Source: Leishmania infantum JPCM5 (lineage: Eukaryota; Euglenozoa; Kinetoplastea; Trypanosomatida; Trypanosomatidae). From it: a stretch of DNA of 64,000 nucleotides. Below the pieces are notes generated by a model. It had not been told where the DNA came from. It ran no database searches and was given only the letters and a program-made list of their open reading frames with translations. Positions 34,089 to 44,437 of this stretch are shown here, in pieces. Position 1 is the first letter of the stretch. Every line of letters begins with the position of its first letter. The translations under genes were made by a program, and so were the position numbers. The DNA lies in contig NC_009402.2 in NCBI RefSeq assembly GCF_000002875.2, positions 589,693-653,692 on the forward strand, given 5' to 3'.

Positions 34089-36455
34089 GCACGCAACGAC
34101 TCCGCATCGATTAACTAAGCAGGCGAGGGTTTTATCCCTTTTTTATTTTTCGTTTCTCCCTCTTTTCTTTCGTTTGGTTGGCGCTCGCCTCCTCCCCTCC
34201 TGTGTGTGTGTGTGTCTTTTTACCTCGCTTGCAGCCGCACCGGTTGCACACAACGTCATAGTCGTTGGTATGATATATATATATTGTGTGTGTGCGTGTC
34301 TGTTCATTTTATCTTGAATTTCGCTGCTGTCTCCTAGTCGTGCACACCAAGCCAAGTCATTGCTCCCCCCCCCGACACACACATACCCCAAACAAACAGC
34401 CGCAAGTGTACACGACCATCAAGACCGACCAGCAAGCAGAGGAGGACTTAAAGAGGGGTAAGAGAGAAAGCGAATAAGCGTTTCCTCCTAGAGAGTGTGG
34501 TTGGTTGCCTGACGCATCGCAGCAGTGTAGCTGCTGGAAGAGAAGGAAGGTGAAGAGTGAAGACAGTTGCATTGGCGTCCGAGGAAAACAGGCGCTCCGA
34601 GAGCGAAAGCAGATATTCAGTGGGGACTGACGAGGAGAAGTTCGTCGACTAACATCAGTTACCCCCTCACCCTCCCCGCCCTTGCATTACTGACCTTTGG
34701 CTCGACCGAGAGGAAAAAAAGGGAACTTGCGCCCAAAACGCCCATCCTTTTCGCTTACTGCCACACTCCTTTCTGTGTTCGCTGGCTCAACACTGCGTAG
34801 CGTGTGACTACTTTCTCGCTGTGCCGGCTTCCCATCACCCCCTCTCTTTCTCTCCGCGCCTTCTTCTCCCTTCACCTCCCAAACCACAATAGCCGTATTC
34901 GTTTCTTCTCGTGCGCGTGTTTGTGTCCGTCTGTGCCGTTGTCATCATCGCACACGCACACAGACGCCCCCCTCTCCTCCTCCTCTTTGCCTGCCTTTGC
35001 TGAATTTACGCCTTTGTATTTTCTTCGTTTCCTGCCATTCCGTACGTACGTAGGCCACCTCCTCTGTCGTCGTGGTCACGCCTCAGCCCTCTCCTTCCAT
35101 TTTTTCTTCATCGCTATAGTTTGGTCTCTCTCTCGTCCTTCTCCGTCTTTTTTTTTTGTTTGGGTCCCCGAGTAGTTTTTGCATGGTTGTACATCTCTGC
35201 GCCATTCTCCCCTCCCTTCCCCAAGCCCATCAATATCTGTGTATACTTCACGAACCTTTTCCACTCCTCTCCTTCCCCCTTCTCTGCACACACTCGCTCT
35301 CTACTGTGCCCCCATCTCCTTCTTCGTTTTCTTTTTTCTATATTTTCTGTTTCTCTTGCTTGTCCGTGTCTCTGTGAATCGCTGCTGCTGTCGCAATCTT
35401 ACTCGTGCTTGCATTGTCTCTGTCTGTCTGTCTGTGTGTGGCGCCTCACTTCCCACGCTTTTTGTTTGTTTCTCTTCCACCGGATTCCCGTCCACTTATT
35501 TTCGTCGTTTCGTTTTAGGACATCTCCCCCACACAAACTCACCCACGCGGCCCCTCTCACGTCTCCTCGCATCTTTTCTTGGCCTCTACCTCCGACTTCC
35601 TCTCTTACCTCAAGCTTCCTCCTCGTCGTCGTTTTTTTTTTTACTGCTCTGTCGTTCTACAACTCTCCCCATCTTTTTGCTCGCTCTTCGGCCGTGTCTG
35701 TTTCTTCGTGTGGGCGTTGCCGTCGGGGTTTGTCATCATCGTTGTTGCGGTGGCTGTTGCTGTGGTTGTGGTTGCTTCTGCGCTACGCTCCGTCATCATT
35801 GCGTTCTCTGTTGCTGTTTTTTTTTTCTTCGTTTCTTCTGCATCTCTCTTCTCTCTCTCTCTCACAATTTCTTGTTCGTGTTGTGAGGCTGTCCACCTTC
35901 CCCCCTCTTTCTTCCCTGCCCTCGTCTTCGACTGGTTGATTCATTGACGCAACTCCGGGTTCTCGCCTGCGTGACTTCGCGTTATCTTCGTTTTCCCACT
36001 CGCTTACTTCTCGCATTTTTCTTTCCCTCTCGGGCTCCGGTCGCTGTTCCTCTTTACTGTTGTCGTTGCGTGTGCGTGAGTGCGTGTGCCCCATATCACG
36101 AGCAGATTTGCATCCGCGCGCGTGTCTCGTTGAATTCGACTGACTTCTTTTTTTTTTCTGTCTTATCTCTCGTTGATACGGTCTCTCTTCTTCCCTCCAC
36201 TTTCTCTGGCATCATTGTCTTTTGTGTTTCTTTTCTCCGCTCGTGCCGTTGTGCTTGCACATACACCCGCAGGCACGCGCAGGCGCACCGACTGCTGCCT
36301 CTCCCACATCTGTGGCAGCAGCGTAGAATCGGATCGACTGAGAAAGAGGAAAGCCGCGAAGAGAACACGGCGCTCTAGAGTACGCAGCCGAGTCACTGGC
36401 GCACACTAACGCGCGCGTAGTGTCCTGCACGGCAGTGCTCTGCCTATAAGGCACT

Positions 36456-36478
36456 GCTACCTGCCATTCCTCCCTTAG
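36456..36478 (+). promoter_or_regulatory. predicted trans-splice acceptor of nucleotidyltransferase gene
   Basis: The pyrimidine-rich stretch CTACCTGCCATTCCTCCCTT is followed by AG at 36477-36478, 54 bases before the ATG at 36533. The resulting 5' UTR would contain the (TA)n run at about 36511-36527 and a tiny upstream reading frame. Confidence 0.45.
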
Positions 36479-36525
36479 ACACATAGCACCGTCATACAAG
36501 GGCGGCAGCATATATATATATATAT

Positions 36526-36543
36526 ATGCGATATGGAGGCTAG
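36526..36543 (+). promoter_or_regulatory. five-codon upstream ORF overlapping the start codon
   Basis: ATG at 36526 begins ATG CGA TAT GGA GGC TAG, which overlaps the main ATG at 36533 in a different frame and stops at 36543. If the 5' UTR is as predicted, scanning ribosomes meet this ATG first. It could lower translation of the downstream protein or shift initiation to the next in-frame ATG at 36617. The reading frame is directly visible; its effect is inference. Confidence 0.5.
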
Positions 36544-39500
36544 CGGTACCCTGCGAAGCAGCGGTGACTCGTCACCGATTGTGGCGTCTACTGCCGACGC
36601 CAGTTGCGATGCAGCGATGCCAGCGCTGCGAAAAAGTATTGTCGCAGCAGCAGGCTCGAGCAGCAAGCCCGGCTCCCCGAGCAGCAGTCTCGGAAATGTC
36701 AGCTTGCCCGATACGCACTCCCCCCGAACCCAGGACCTCGGCGGCGGTGAGAAGGACCGCCTGTGGCTGCCGGACTCACTGCACAACGTCGCTGAAGCAA
36801 CAGCCACAACATCACCAAATACGGCTAGTCATCCGCCTGCCCGACTTCTCCATCACAGAGACTCCTTCATATCTATGCACAGCACCGACGCACCCTCAGC
36901 AGCGGTTCCACTCACCTGCATGAGCTCGCCGCCGTCCCCGCTGGCGAGGGCGGAGTGCCTGCGCGCGAGTGAGAGCGAGAGTTTTGACACCGGCAACATG
37001 AACAACGTGGGAGGCAGCCGTGCGTCCACGAAGCGGCTGCGCTCTGATCGCATGCAGGCAATCAGAGCTACCTCCGCAGCACCGCCATCGCGGCTGCGGC
37101 GCAGTGCTTCGCTACCAACAACCGGATGCAATGGCAGCCACATCTTCAGCGCCCGACTTTCCACCCCGTCTGCTGCCGGTGGCGCAGGCGGTGGCACAGG
37201 GTCTTGCAGCTCACCCACTCCGCTCAGCGAACGCAGCGGTAAAAAGAGCAGCAGCAGAAGTAGTCCTCAGCCTCCAACAGTTGCGACACCGCTGTTGCAG
37301 CGCGCACCGCACGCGCAGGACACGGCGCGCGCCAAGGGAGGTGATACATCGCATGATGGGGGTGGCGCGCAGTTCTCGACGCGCCAGCTCGGCTATCTGT
37401 CGAACTCCGAGCTCTCGAACGCGCCAGATGGCAGCGAACCGACTCCCTACACTGCGGGCGCGTCGGCGAGCAGCAGCCCCACGGCGGCACAGTCATCGCC
37501 GCCACCGCTGCCATCATACACGCTGCCAGTGACGGACGACACTCACTGTCAGGACAACGTTTTGGCAGGTGACATGGGCGACGCCACGGCCGTTGTCGCA
37601 CCCGCCAGGAAGCGCAAGAAAAAGAAAAACAAGAAGAAGAAGTCGGCAGCAGCGGCAGCGGCCGGCGCGGTCGAGGGAGAGGACGCTGCCATGTCAGCGG
37701 CGGCGGCTGCTGGTGCTGCCGGCGGCACGGGCACTCCGATCGGCGGCAGCGCCACGGTGAATAGCGCCGTCCCGGCGACTGGCTCGTTGCCGCTGCCACC
37801 TATCCCGATGATGCCCGGAGGCGGCGGCAACTCCAGTGGGGTCGTCCCTGGCGCATTCTTGAGCCCTGGCTGTAGCCAGGGCCACGGTAGCGGCGGCAGC
37901 GGTTCTCTGCTGTACAGCAACCTTCCGCAGCCGCAGTTTCATCCCCAACACCTCGGCGGAGCACGCGGGCAGTTCGTGATGATGTTCAATGGTGCGCAAG
38001 GCGGCGATGGTGCAGGCGACCCGATCATGATGGGTTACTCGATGAATGGCGGCGCTGGTGGCATTGATGGCGGCGGCGGCGACTACACGAGTGCCGGCAC
38101 AGCTGTTTGTGCGGGGGGTGAGGGCAGTACTTACGGTCGAGGGGGATCGGCAATGATGATGGTGCCTATGATGGCCTCCAACTACCACCACCACCACCAC
38201 CACAGCCGCCATGAAAGCAGCGGGTCGGGTGGGGCGTATGGTTACTATCATGGCGGGATGAGTGATTGCGGCAGAGGAGGAACCGCCGGCATGTCGCCTG
38301 CGCATACACAGATGGGCCATCAGGGTGTGGGGCGAAACCTGCAGGAGGAGCAGCGGCAACAGCAGCACGTTCAACAACAGCAAACACCGTATCCCTATCC
38401 ACCTCAGCCCGTGCTGATGGGCAGTGACGGCAGTGCTGGTAGTGGCTCGTATCCAGCGAGCAGCGGCCACAACCGCCACGGCTCGGCGCACCGCAGTGGT
38501 GGTGGCAACAGTGGCGGCCCGCAATACTCTTCGCAGCCACAGCAGCAGTATCAGCAGCAGCAGTGCTACTATCAGAACCTTCGCTACAACTCACAGCCTT
38601 ACTTTCATGGCGGCGTCTCCTCCACGACCGGCGCTGATGCGAATGCGATGCAGGGAGGGCTGATCATGGCAACAGGTGAGGGAAGCAGTGGCGCTGAGGG
38701 CGGTGGCCGCGGCGAGTGCGCCGGCTTCTCGAACACCCAGGGCCAATCCAGCGGCGGCGTCGGCGGCTCGATGCAGTACAATGGAGAGGATGCCGCGAGC
38801 CGGGTGCCGTCGCAGGTGCCCGTGGAGGACATGGTGCCGGTGCCTCAGCAACCCCAGCGCAACGTCAGCTTTCGACCTCCGATGCCAGCGGCGAGCGCGT
38901 CTGGCATGTCCTACTATCCACCAAACAGCGCCGCACCGGCAACACTGGCGGCGGCTGCCGGTGCCCCCAACAACGGCAGCGTGAACAGTAGCTATGTAAG
39001 CTGCGGCAGTCGTGGAGGTGTGTCGGGGTCGATGATGGCCAGGGATGGCGGCGCAGCGGTGAACGGTGAGGCGAGGTTGCCGCGAGAGGAGGTGATGACG
39101 GCGGACCTCGCGGCGGATGCGGCGCCGCGGTCGCTTTTTCAGTTCACGCCCGAGGTGAGCCCGCGCCTCTGTCGCCTGATCGAGCGCGAGCTGCTGACAT
39201 ACTTGACGCCGTCGCTGGCGTGTCTGCAGCGCCGCCGCAGTCAGTTGGAGACGCTGGCTGGGTACATCACAGCCGCGCTGCGCCACGCGGGCCGACAGAC
39301 CGGCCACGACTATGGCGACATCTCCTACTACATCTTCGGCAGCGTGAACATGCGCACCGTGCTGCCGGACGGCGACAATGACGTGACGGTGGAGGTTGAC
39401 GGCTTGGTGGCGAGGGAGTCGACACTGACGCCTCCACCTTCGCCTCCGCAGCCGCTGTCGTCATCTTCGCTCAGCGATGGAGGTGGCGCTGCCTTGGACG

Positions 39501-42500
39501 CTTCCGCTAAAGCGGTCATGCTCCCTGTGACGACCGACAGCAGCACCGGCAGCGTTGATGGAACGATGCAGCTAACGACAACCACGGACGGCTGCCCGCG
39601 TCTTGTGGCGCCAGCGGTGCTGAGCATCGCGTCCGGTGAGGTACTCGGCCGCGTGCGGGACTACCTGCGCAGCTTCAAGACGCCTGTCTTTGTCGATTCC
39701 TTGGTGATGGCAGAGGTGCGCGTGCTGAAGCTGGCGATGGAGGGGTGCAACTACGACATCACTATTGGCCAATTTGGCGGTGTCAACTGCGTGCGCTTCT
39801 TGCACGAGATGGACGCAGTGATCGGGGACCAGCACGTGCTCAAGCGCACACTGCTGCTCCTCAAGGCATGGTGCTGTTACGAGGCCCACATCTTGGGTGG
39901 GCAAGCCGGTTACATCGGCTCCTACGCGGCGACAGTGATGCTGATCTCGATGTTGAACACGGTGGAATTCCTCGAGGACGCCGACGCTGGGCAGATTGAC
40001 AGTGATGGTGACGGCACGGCCGCAGCGGCGGCGAGGGCGGCCGTGACGTTGGACTCCCTGATGAGCGGCGACAGCACCGCGGAGGAGGAGGAGTCTTTGC
40101 TTCAGAATCCCGCATCCTCGTCCAGTGCACCGGTGACCACGGCGGCCAAAGCCTCCACCACGAAGAGGACCAAGGCGGACCAGGAGGGTGAAGGGCTCCT
40201 AAGCGATATTACAAGCCCGACGAGCAGCAACCGCGGCGGCCGCTGTCACGATCGTGACTCTGCCGGGCAGCCAGGACCGTCACCGTCCCGCCCTGCGGGC
40301 CGTGACACCACTGCCGCGTCGCCGCGCCCCTTGTCGCCGCTGACTCTGTTCGCGCGCTTCTTGAAGTTCTACGCTTATTTCGACTTCGACCGGTATTGTG
40401 TGACAGCCTTCGGCCCACTGCCGCTGCACAAGATCACCTCAACTCCGCTGGACCTTAGCTACCTCGAGGTGGATGCGGCGCACAGCAAACCGCTGGAAGG
40501 TGTTGCTGCGTCGAACCGCGCGGCTACGGACTTGTCCTTTCTCGGCTTGACCCCGGAGGGTGAGGCGGCGATTGGCCATCTTGTGCGCCGCCGCCAGCAG
40601 CCGCTGCTCACCGTGAGCGGTGTGAAGCACTTGCTGGACCAGGTGAACCGCTCGCGGCGTGCAGAGCGCCAGGCACGGTACGAAGCACACCAACAGCCAG
40701 CGCAGCGACCCGAGCAGCAGACGGATACCAACGCTGCGCAAAATGCATCGGAGCACCGCAGCACCAGCGCTTCTTCTCTAGTGCAGCTGAACCGCCCCGG
40801 GTGCGCCGCTGAGGACGCCGGTCTGATGTGCCCATCCTGCAACACTGCCGTCTTCCCTGTTCGTGACATGAACGTGCTGGACCCGCTGCGGTGGAGCAGT
40901 AACATGGTCCGTGGGGTGTGTCGCAACCACCTTCAGCGCATTCAGCGTGCGTTCCTGGAAGGGCTTCGACTCTTGGATGTGGCGTCGCAGGAGCTCGGCG
41001 GAGACATGATGCAGATGGACGTGACGAGCGTCGGCGCCTCAGCCAGTGCGGGCCGCACCGCCGGTGGTGTTGGCGCGACTGGACGCCGAAGAGCCGGGGC
41101 TGCCGCCGCAAAAGCTGCCGCGTCGCCGACGTCGCAGTGGTCTGCTTTCAGTGCCGCGAGCAGCAGCAGCCGCAGCTGGACCGACAGCGCCGCGAACGGT
41201 GTCGCCGGCCAAGCACGCGTTCAGCAGGGCGCGATGAGCGGCGCCTCAATGTACGGCTCCCCAGGGAGCGCGGTGGAGGCCGGGGGCGATGGTGTTGGAG
41301 AGGTGCAGCTATGCCCGGGCTACCCTGCGCCGCACTCGCAGTGCACGCTTCGTGAGGCGGGTGTTTTGGAAATGCTGTTTCCACGCACCATTGAGGCTAT
41401 CCGCAAGCACAGTCACCTTAACTGCCCATGGAGCTGCGAGGGGGCGGATGCGGCGGCGCTGACGGGAGTGCCGCAGTGCGCGGGCTGCACAAGGCCCTCC
41501 CTGCTGTGCACTCCGGCCATCCGCCGCATGTGCCAGCCGCAGCTCATCTTCCACCCCTCCAGCACTAGCGAGGGCAGCAACACGGCTGCCACTGGGGGGA
41601 GGCAGCCAAAGCAACTGCAGTCGACAAGCGGTAAGGCCACATCCTCGCCCACCTCCACTGCCACGCCGCAGCAGTCGCTATCATTGGCCGTCTCTCCCAC
41701 GCAGAGCAAACATCATCAAGGTCCAGGAGGGCGGCGTGGCAACGCGGCGGCGGTGGAGCAGGTGGTGAGTGAACTGGAGGAGGCATTCGCTGGCCAAGAC
41801 ACGAGCGAAGAAGCCCGTAACGGTGGCCCGCTCGGGGAGGCGATGGTGCCCGTGGCGGAGCAGCCTCTGACACGTGACAGCGCGGCATGTGGCGCGACTG
41901 GTTCACAGCCGCCACCGCCGTCATCGTCCACGGCCTCCGCGCCGCCGCTTCAGGGCAATGTCTACGGCCCGGGCGCGGCAGAGGCCACGATGCATCATCA
42001 TTCACACCAGATGTACAGCCCCGGCGGAGCGTGCAACAGTGGTGGCGTCGGCGGTGCGTACCTCTCGGCCTACCCGGCGATGCCGCTTTCGGCTAGCATG
42101 CCTGAGGAGAAGTACTACGCCATGCACGTTGGTGCTGCTGCAGGGGGTAGCGCTGGTGGCGCCGGCAGTTCCGGTGGGTACGGCCTCTCTCCTAGTCATC
42201 ACGGCAATCGCAACATGGGGCCACCGTCACAGCAGCACCAGCATCACCATTACGCGCAGCAGCAGCAGCACCAGCACCAGCACCAGCATCACGCTCAGCA
42301 AGCGCATGTACGTATCGGTTCCATGTCCTCCTCGGTGATACAAGGCAGCTACAACGCTAACAACGGAGGCGGCACCGGCAACCCGGGCCACCGTACCTAC
42401 GCGACCAACCCAACGGTACCAGTTCCGATGGAGGGCAGTGGGTTTCCGTCCTACGGCGGACACAACTACGCCCCCGCTGTGCGTCAACAACAGCAGCAGT

Positions 42501-42676
42501 ACCCCTATCAGCACCAGCAACATCATCACCACCGCGGCGATGATGGCACTATGCCACACAGCAGCGGTAATCACGGCTACAAGGGTGGTGGTAGCTGCCT
42601 GCACAACATAAACCATCACGGCAACAACAGCAGCAGCGACTCCAGCGCCCAAGCGCTGCTGCTGCAGCGGCTGTAG
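36533..42676 (+). CDS. giant PAP/OAS1-superfamily nucleotidyltransferase
   Basis: The product is 2047 residues. A nucleotidyltransferase core occupies about residues 865-1300. FGSV is followed by LPDGDNDVTVE, placing catalytic Asp at 948 and 950; the third is probably Asp1075 in NYDITIGQFGG. The next segment (HEMDAVIGDQHVLKRTLLLLKAWC) and the later LTLFARFLKFYAYFDFD are the PAP/OAS1 substrate-binding signature. The closest pattern I know is the plant PAP/OAS1 substrate-binding-domain family, which shares LPDGDxDLT, the IGG segment and a late DPLRxxxN segment (here VLDPLRWSSNM). Between the second and third Asp lies an insertion of over 80 residues, and another Ser/Thr-rich insertion follows about 1160-1260. 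The N-terminal 860 residues are Gly/Ser/Gln/His-rich with a Lys-rich patch near 360-370, a likely nuclear signal. MCPSC near 1432 suggests a metal knuckle. The C-terminus is His/Gln-rich. RNA tailing is likely, but the substrate is unknown. Confidence 0.9.
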   Translation: MEASGTLRSSGDSSPIVASTADASCDAAMPALRKSIVAAAGSSSKPGSPSSSLGNVSLPDTHSPRTQDLGGGEKDRLWLPDSLHNVAEATATTSPNTASHPPARLLHHRDSFISMHSTDAPSAAVPLTCMSSPPSPLARAECLRASESESFDTGNMNNVGGSRASTKRLRSDRMQAIRATSAAPPSRLRRSASLPTTGCNGSHIFSARLSTPSAAGGAGGGTGSCSSPTPLSERSGKKSSSRSSPQPPTVATPLLQRAPHAQDTARAKGGDTSHDGGGAQFSTRQLGYLSNSELSNAPDGSEPTPYTAGASASSSPTAAQSSPPPLPSYTLPVTDDTHCQDNVLAGDMGDATAVVAPARKRKKKKNKKKKSAAAAAAGAVEGEDAAMSAAAAAGAAGGTGTPIGGSATVNSAVPATGSLPLPPIPMMPGGGGNSSGVVPGAFLSPGCSQGHGSGGSGSLLYSNLPQPQFHPQHLGGARGQFVMMFNGAQGGDGAGDPIMMGYSMNGGAGGIDGGGGDYTSAGTAVCAGGEGSTYGRGGSAMMMVPMMASNYHHHHHHSRHESSGSGGAYGYYHGGMSDCGRGGTAGMSPAHTQMGHQGVGRNLQEEQRQQQHVQQQQTPYPYPPQPVLMGSDGSAGSGSYPASSGHNRHGSAHRSGGGNSGGPQYSSQPQQQYQQQQCYYQNLRYNSQPYFHGGVSSTTGADANAMQGGLIMATGEGSSGAEGGGRGECAGFSNTQGQSSGGVGGSMQYNGEDAASRVPSQVPVEDMVPVPQQPQRNVSFRPPMPAASASGMSYYPPNSAAPATLAAAAGAPNNGSVNSSYVSCGSRGGVSGSMMARDGGAAVNGEARLPREEVMTADLAADAAPRSLFQFTPEVSPRLCRLIERELLTYLTPSLACLQRRRSQLETLAGYITAALRHAGRQTGHDYGDISYYIFGSVNMRTVLPDGDNDVTVEVDGLVARESTLTPPPSPPQPLSSSSLSDGGGAALDASAKAVMLPVTTDSSTGSVDGTMQLTTTTDGCPRLVAPAVLSIASGEVLGRVRDYLRSFKTPVFVDSLVMAEVRVLKLAMEGCNYDITIGQFGGVNCVRFLHEMDAVIGDQHVLKRTLLLLKAWCCYEAHILGGQAGYIGSYAATVMLISMLNTVEFLEDADAGQIDSDGDGTAAAAARAAVTLDSLMSGDSTAEEEESLLQNPASSSSAPVTTAAKASTTKRTKADQEGEGLLSDITSPTSSNRGGRCHDRDSAGQPGPSPSRPAGRDTTAASPRPLSPLTLFARFLKFYAYFDFDRYCVTAFGPLPLHKITSTPLDLSYLEVDAAHSKPLEGVAASNRAATDLSFLGLTPEGEAAIGHLVRRRQQPLLTVSGVKHLLDQVNRSRRAERQARYEAHQQPAQRPEQQTDTNAAQNASEHRSTSASSLVQLNRPGCAAEDAGLMCPSCNTAVFPVRDMNVLDPLRWSSNMVRGVCRNHLQRIQRAFLEGLRLLDVASQELGGDMMQMDVTSVGASASAGRTAGGVGATGRRRAGAAAAKAAASPTSQWSAFSAASSSSRSWTDSAANGVAGQARVQQGAMSGASMYGSPGSAVEAGGDGVGEVQLCPGYPAPHSQCTLREAGVLEMLFPRTIEAIRKHSHLNCPWSCEGADAAALTGVPQCAGCTRPSLLCTPAIRRMCQPQLIFHPSSTSEGSNTAATGGRQPKQLQSTSGKATSSPTSTATPQQSLSLAVSPTQSKHHQGPGGRRGNAAAVEQVVSELEEAFAGQDTSEEARNGGPLGEAMVPVAEQPLTRDSAACGATGSQPPPPSSSTASAPPLQGNVYGPGAAEATMHHHSHQMYSPGGACNSGGVGGAYLSAYPAMPLSASMPEEKYYAMHVGAAAGGSAGGAGSSGGYGLSPSHHGNRNMGPPSQQHQHHHYAQQQQHQHQHQHHAQQAHVRIGSMSSSVIQGSYNANNGGGTGNPGHRTYATNPTVPVPMEGSGFPSYGGHNYAPAVRQQQQQYPYQHQQHHHHRGDDGTMPHSSGNHGYKGGGSCLHNINHHGNNSSSDSSAQALLLQRL

Positions 42677-43425
42677 ATGATTGTGAGAGGGGCTGTCAGG
42701 TAAGGCGGAGAACAGCGCGGGGCAAGATGCTGCTGAGGAGGGGGGGTGCCCCAGGCTCTGGTGTGGATCTTTCTATGCGTTTGTGTGTGTACCTTCGCGG
42801 TGGTGTGACGGTGCCCGCATCCATACCTTCCCTCCCCTCGTCCCAACCGCACCCGAGTTACTTTTCCGTTGCTTTCACGCCGTTGTTGTGCCATGCGCAA
42901 CATGCTCCGCGGCAAATAGGCTGAACTCTGTCTCATGCTCTTATTATCTTCGGTGCTCGTATGCGCTCGTGTGTGTGAGAACAGCGTTCGGCGGGAGCGG
43001 CCCCATCGCCGGCAGCTGCGGCCCATTTCGAGCGTTGTGTTCATGGTTCAGGAAGCGACATGTTAGGCTCCTTTGTTTTGCTGTTGTCCTCCGCGACAAG
43101 GAACAGGCACAACTAACCGGGGCAAGACGACGCATCTACCGTCGCTTCCGCCTTTCTACCTCCCCCCCCACACACCACCCGAGCGCGATATCCTTGCGCT
43201 TTTGTCTCCACCGTAACTGAAAAAAAGAGGCGGTGCGTCATTGTGCCCACCCTCCTCTCCGTGAGCGCGTGTTTACTGGTGGGTGAGACACATCTGTGCA
43301 CCGTTGGGCGGTTGCACTGCCCCGCTTGACATCATAACTCCTCCATGTTCCTACTCTCCTCTGCACACCCGCTTTCCGTTCGCCTCGTCAGCTCTTTGAC
43401 GTCCACCCACCGTCGCCTTCTCTTG
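42677..43425. other. 3' flank of nucleotidyltransferase gene
   Basis: No gene is seen. The sequence is mixed and moderately pyrimidine-rich, probably the 3' UTR. Poly-C and CACACC patches lie near 43165-43180. Confidence 0.5.
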
Positions 43426-44397
43426 TCACTTCTTGTCCCTTCTCTCTTTAGGCCCCGCTGCCTGCGATGGGGCTGACGGCAGACGTCGGAGTTCGAGTGG
43501 GCGCTGCCCGGCGCTCGTCTCGACTGCGAAGGTGCAACACGCACCGATCCCTACGTATAACACGCGTGACGTGTGCACCGCCCGAGGAGGAAGGGCTGCC
43601 GATTCGCCTCCCTCTCCACTTCTGGCGCTCACAAACGAGCTCAGCGGATACTGAAGCGCTTCGAGTGCCGCCGCATCGTAGCTGCCGGCTGCTCCAATGG
43701 CGACCTGTTGCAGCACCTCATGCGCTGAGTTTCCACTGACTGAGTAGCAGCCCGCTGACGTGACAGCAGCTGAGACCGATTCATGTGTGCTGCCGGCTGC
43801 GTCGGAAGAGGTTACCTTTTCCTGGTTCTCTACCATTGCCTACGTCAGGGACGCAGACGAGACACAGGGAAGCCGTGCTCAGCGTTGACGTCATTGGCCA
43901 TATCCCTCAGCATCTGGTTGCGGCGTTCGAACGCACACACATACACGCATACACGCACATACCCATACACTATCTTCGCCGATCTTGGCGCCGCGCGCAG
44001 GGTATCGGTGGTGCTGAGGACCACGCTGAGCAGGGGCAAGAATACTCGGCTTGCTGGGAGGTAGTGGCACGCAGCTAGCGGCAGTGCCCGAAAAGACGTA
44101 TCGTTCACCATCGCCAGCGAAACGATGGATCCGCCGCAAAAGCAGAAGGGGGCCGCTCACGATGACGACAGCACCAATAGCATCCATCGACCATGGGAGC
44201 CAGCACCGTTTCGGCGACACGGCGGACAGCTCTTCCAGCTTACCCAACAAGCAGTGAGCGCAGCATGTCGAGTTTTCGTGGAGGTGTGCTACAGCAGCAA
44301 CTGACGCACCGCTGAGACGGCGCTGTTCGGTGACGCCTCTATGCATGACACGATCTTTGGAAGGCGCAGAGACGTGCTCAGCTGCGCCGCTCAGCAT
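43426..44397 (-). pseudogene. possible degraded coding remnant, unrecognised
   Basis: On the minus strand three overlapping open frames follow one another (about 44397-44080, 44111-43845 and 43836-43426). They have balanced amino-acid composition and few low-complexity runs, unlike ordinary intergenic DNA here. They do not share one frame, so at least two frameshifts or stops would be needed. A CA/GT microsatellite at about 43935-43970 interrupts the middle. No family is recognised. It lies just beyond the 3' side of the DIRE-2 repeat. It may be a decayed gene, another retroelement part, or chance. Confidence is low. Confidence 0.25.
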
Positions 44398-44437
44398 CCA
44401 AGGTGCTTGCCGCCCTCCCCTAGGTGGCCCTTGTCGC

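Larger units (their letters stand above)
30470..36532. other. 6 kb gene-free pyrimidine-rich region
   Basis: No supported gene is seen on either strand. The + strand is strongly C/T-rich, and long open frames translate to Ser/Leu/Phe/Cys-rich nonsense. It contains a (TA)n patch at about 32889-32930, (CA)n at 34065-34088, and many short CA/TG runs. It must contain the EF-hand 3' UTR and the upstream region of the nucleotidyltransferase gene. A short purine-rich island at about 33780-33960 is exceptional. Small noncoding RNA genes cannot be excluded by eye. Confidence 0.5.
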
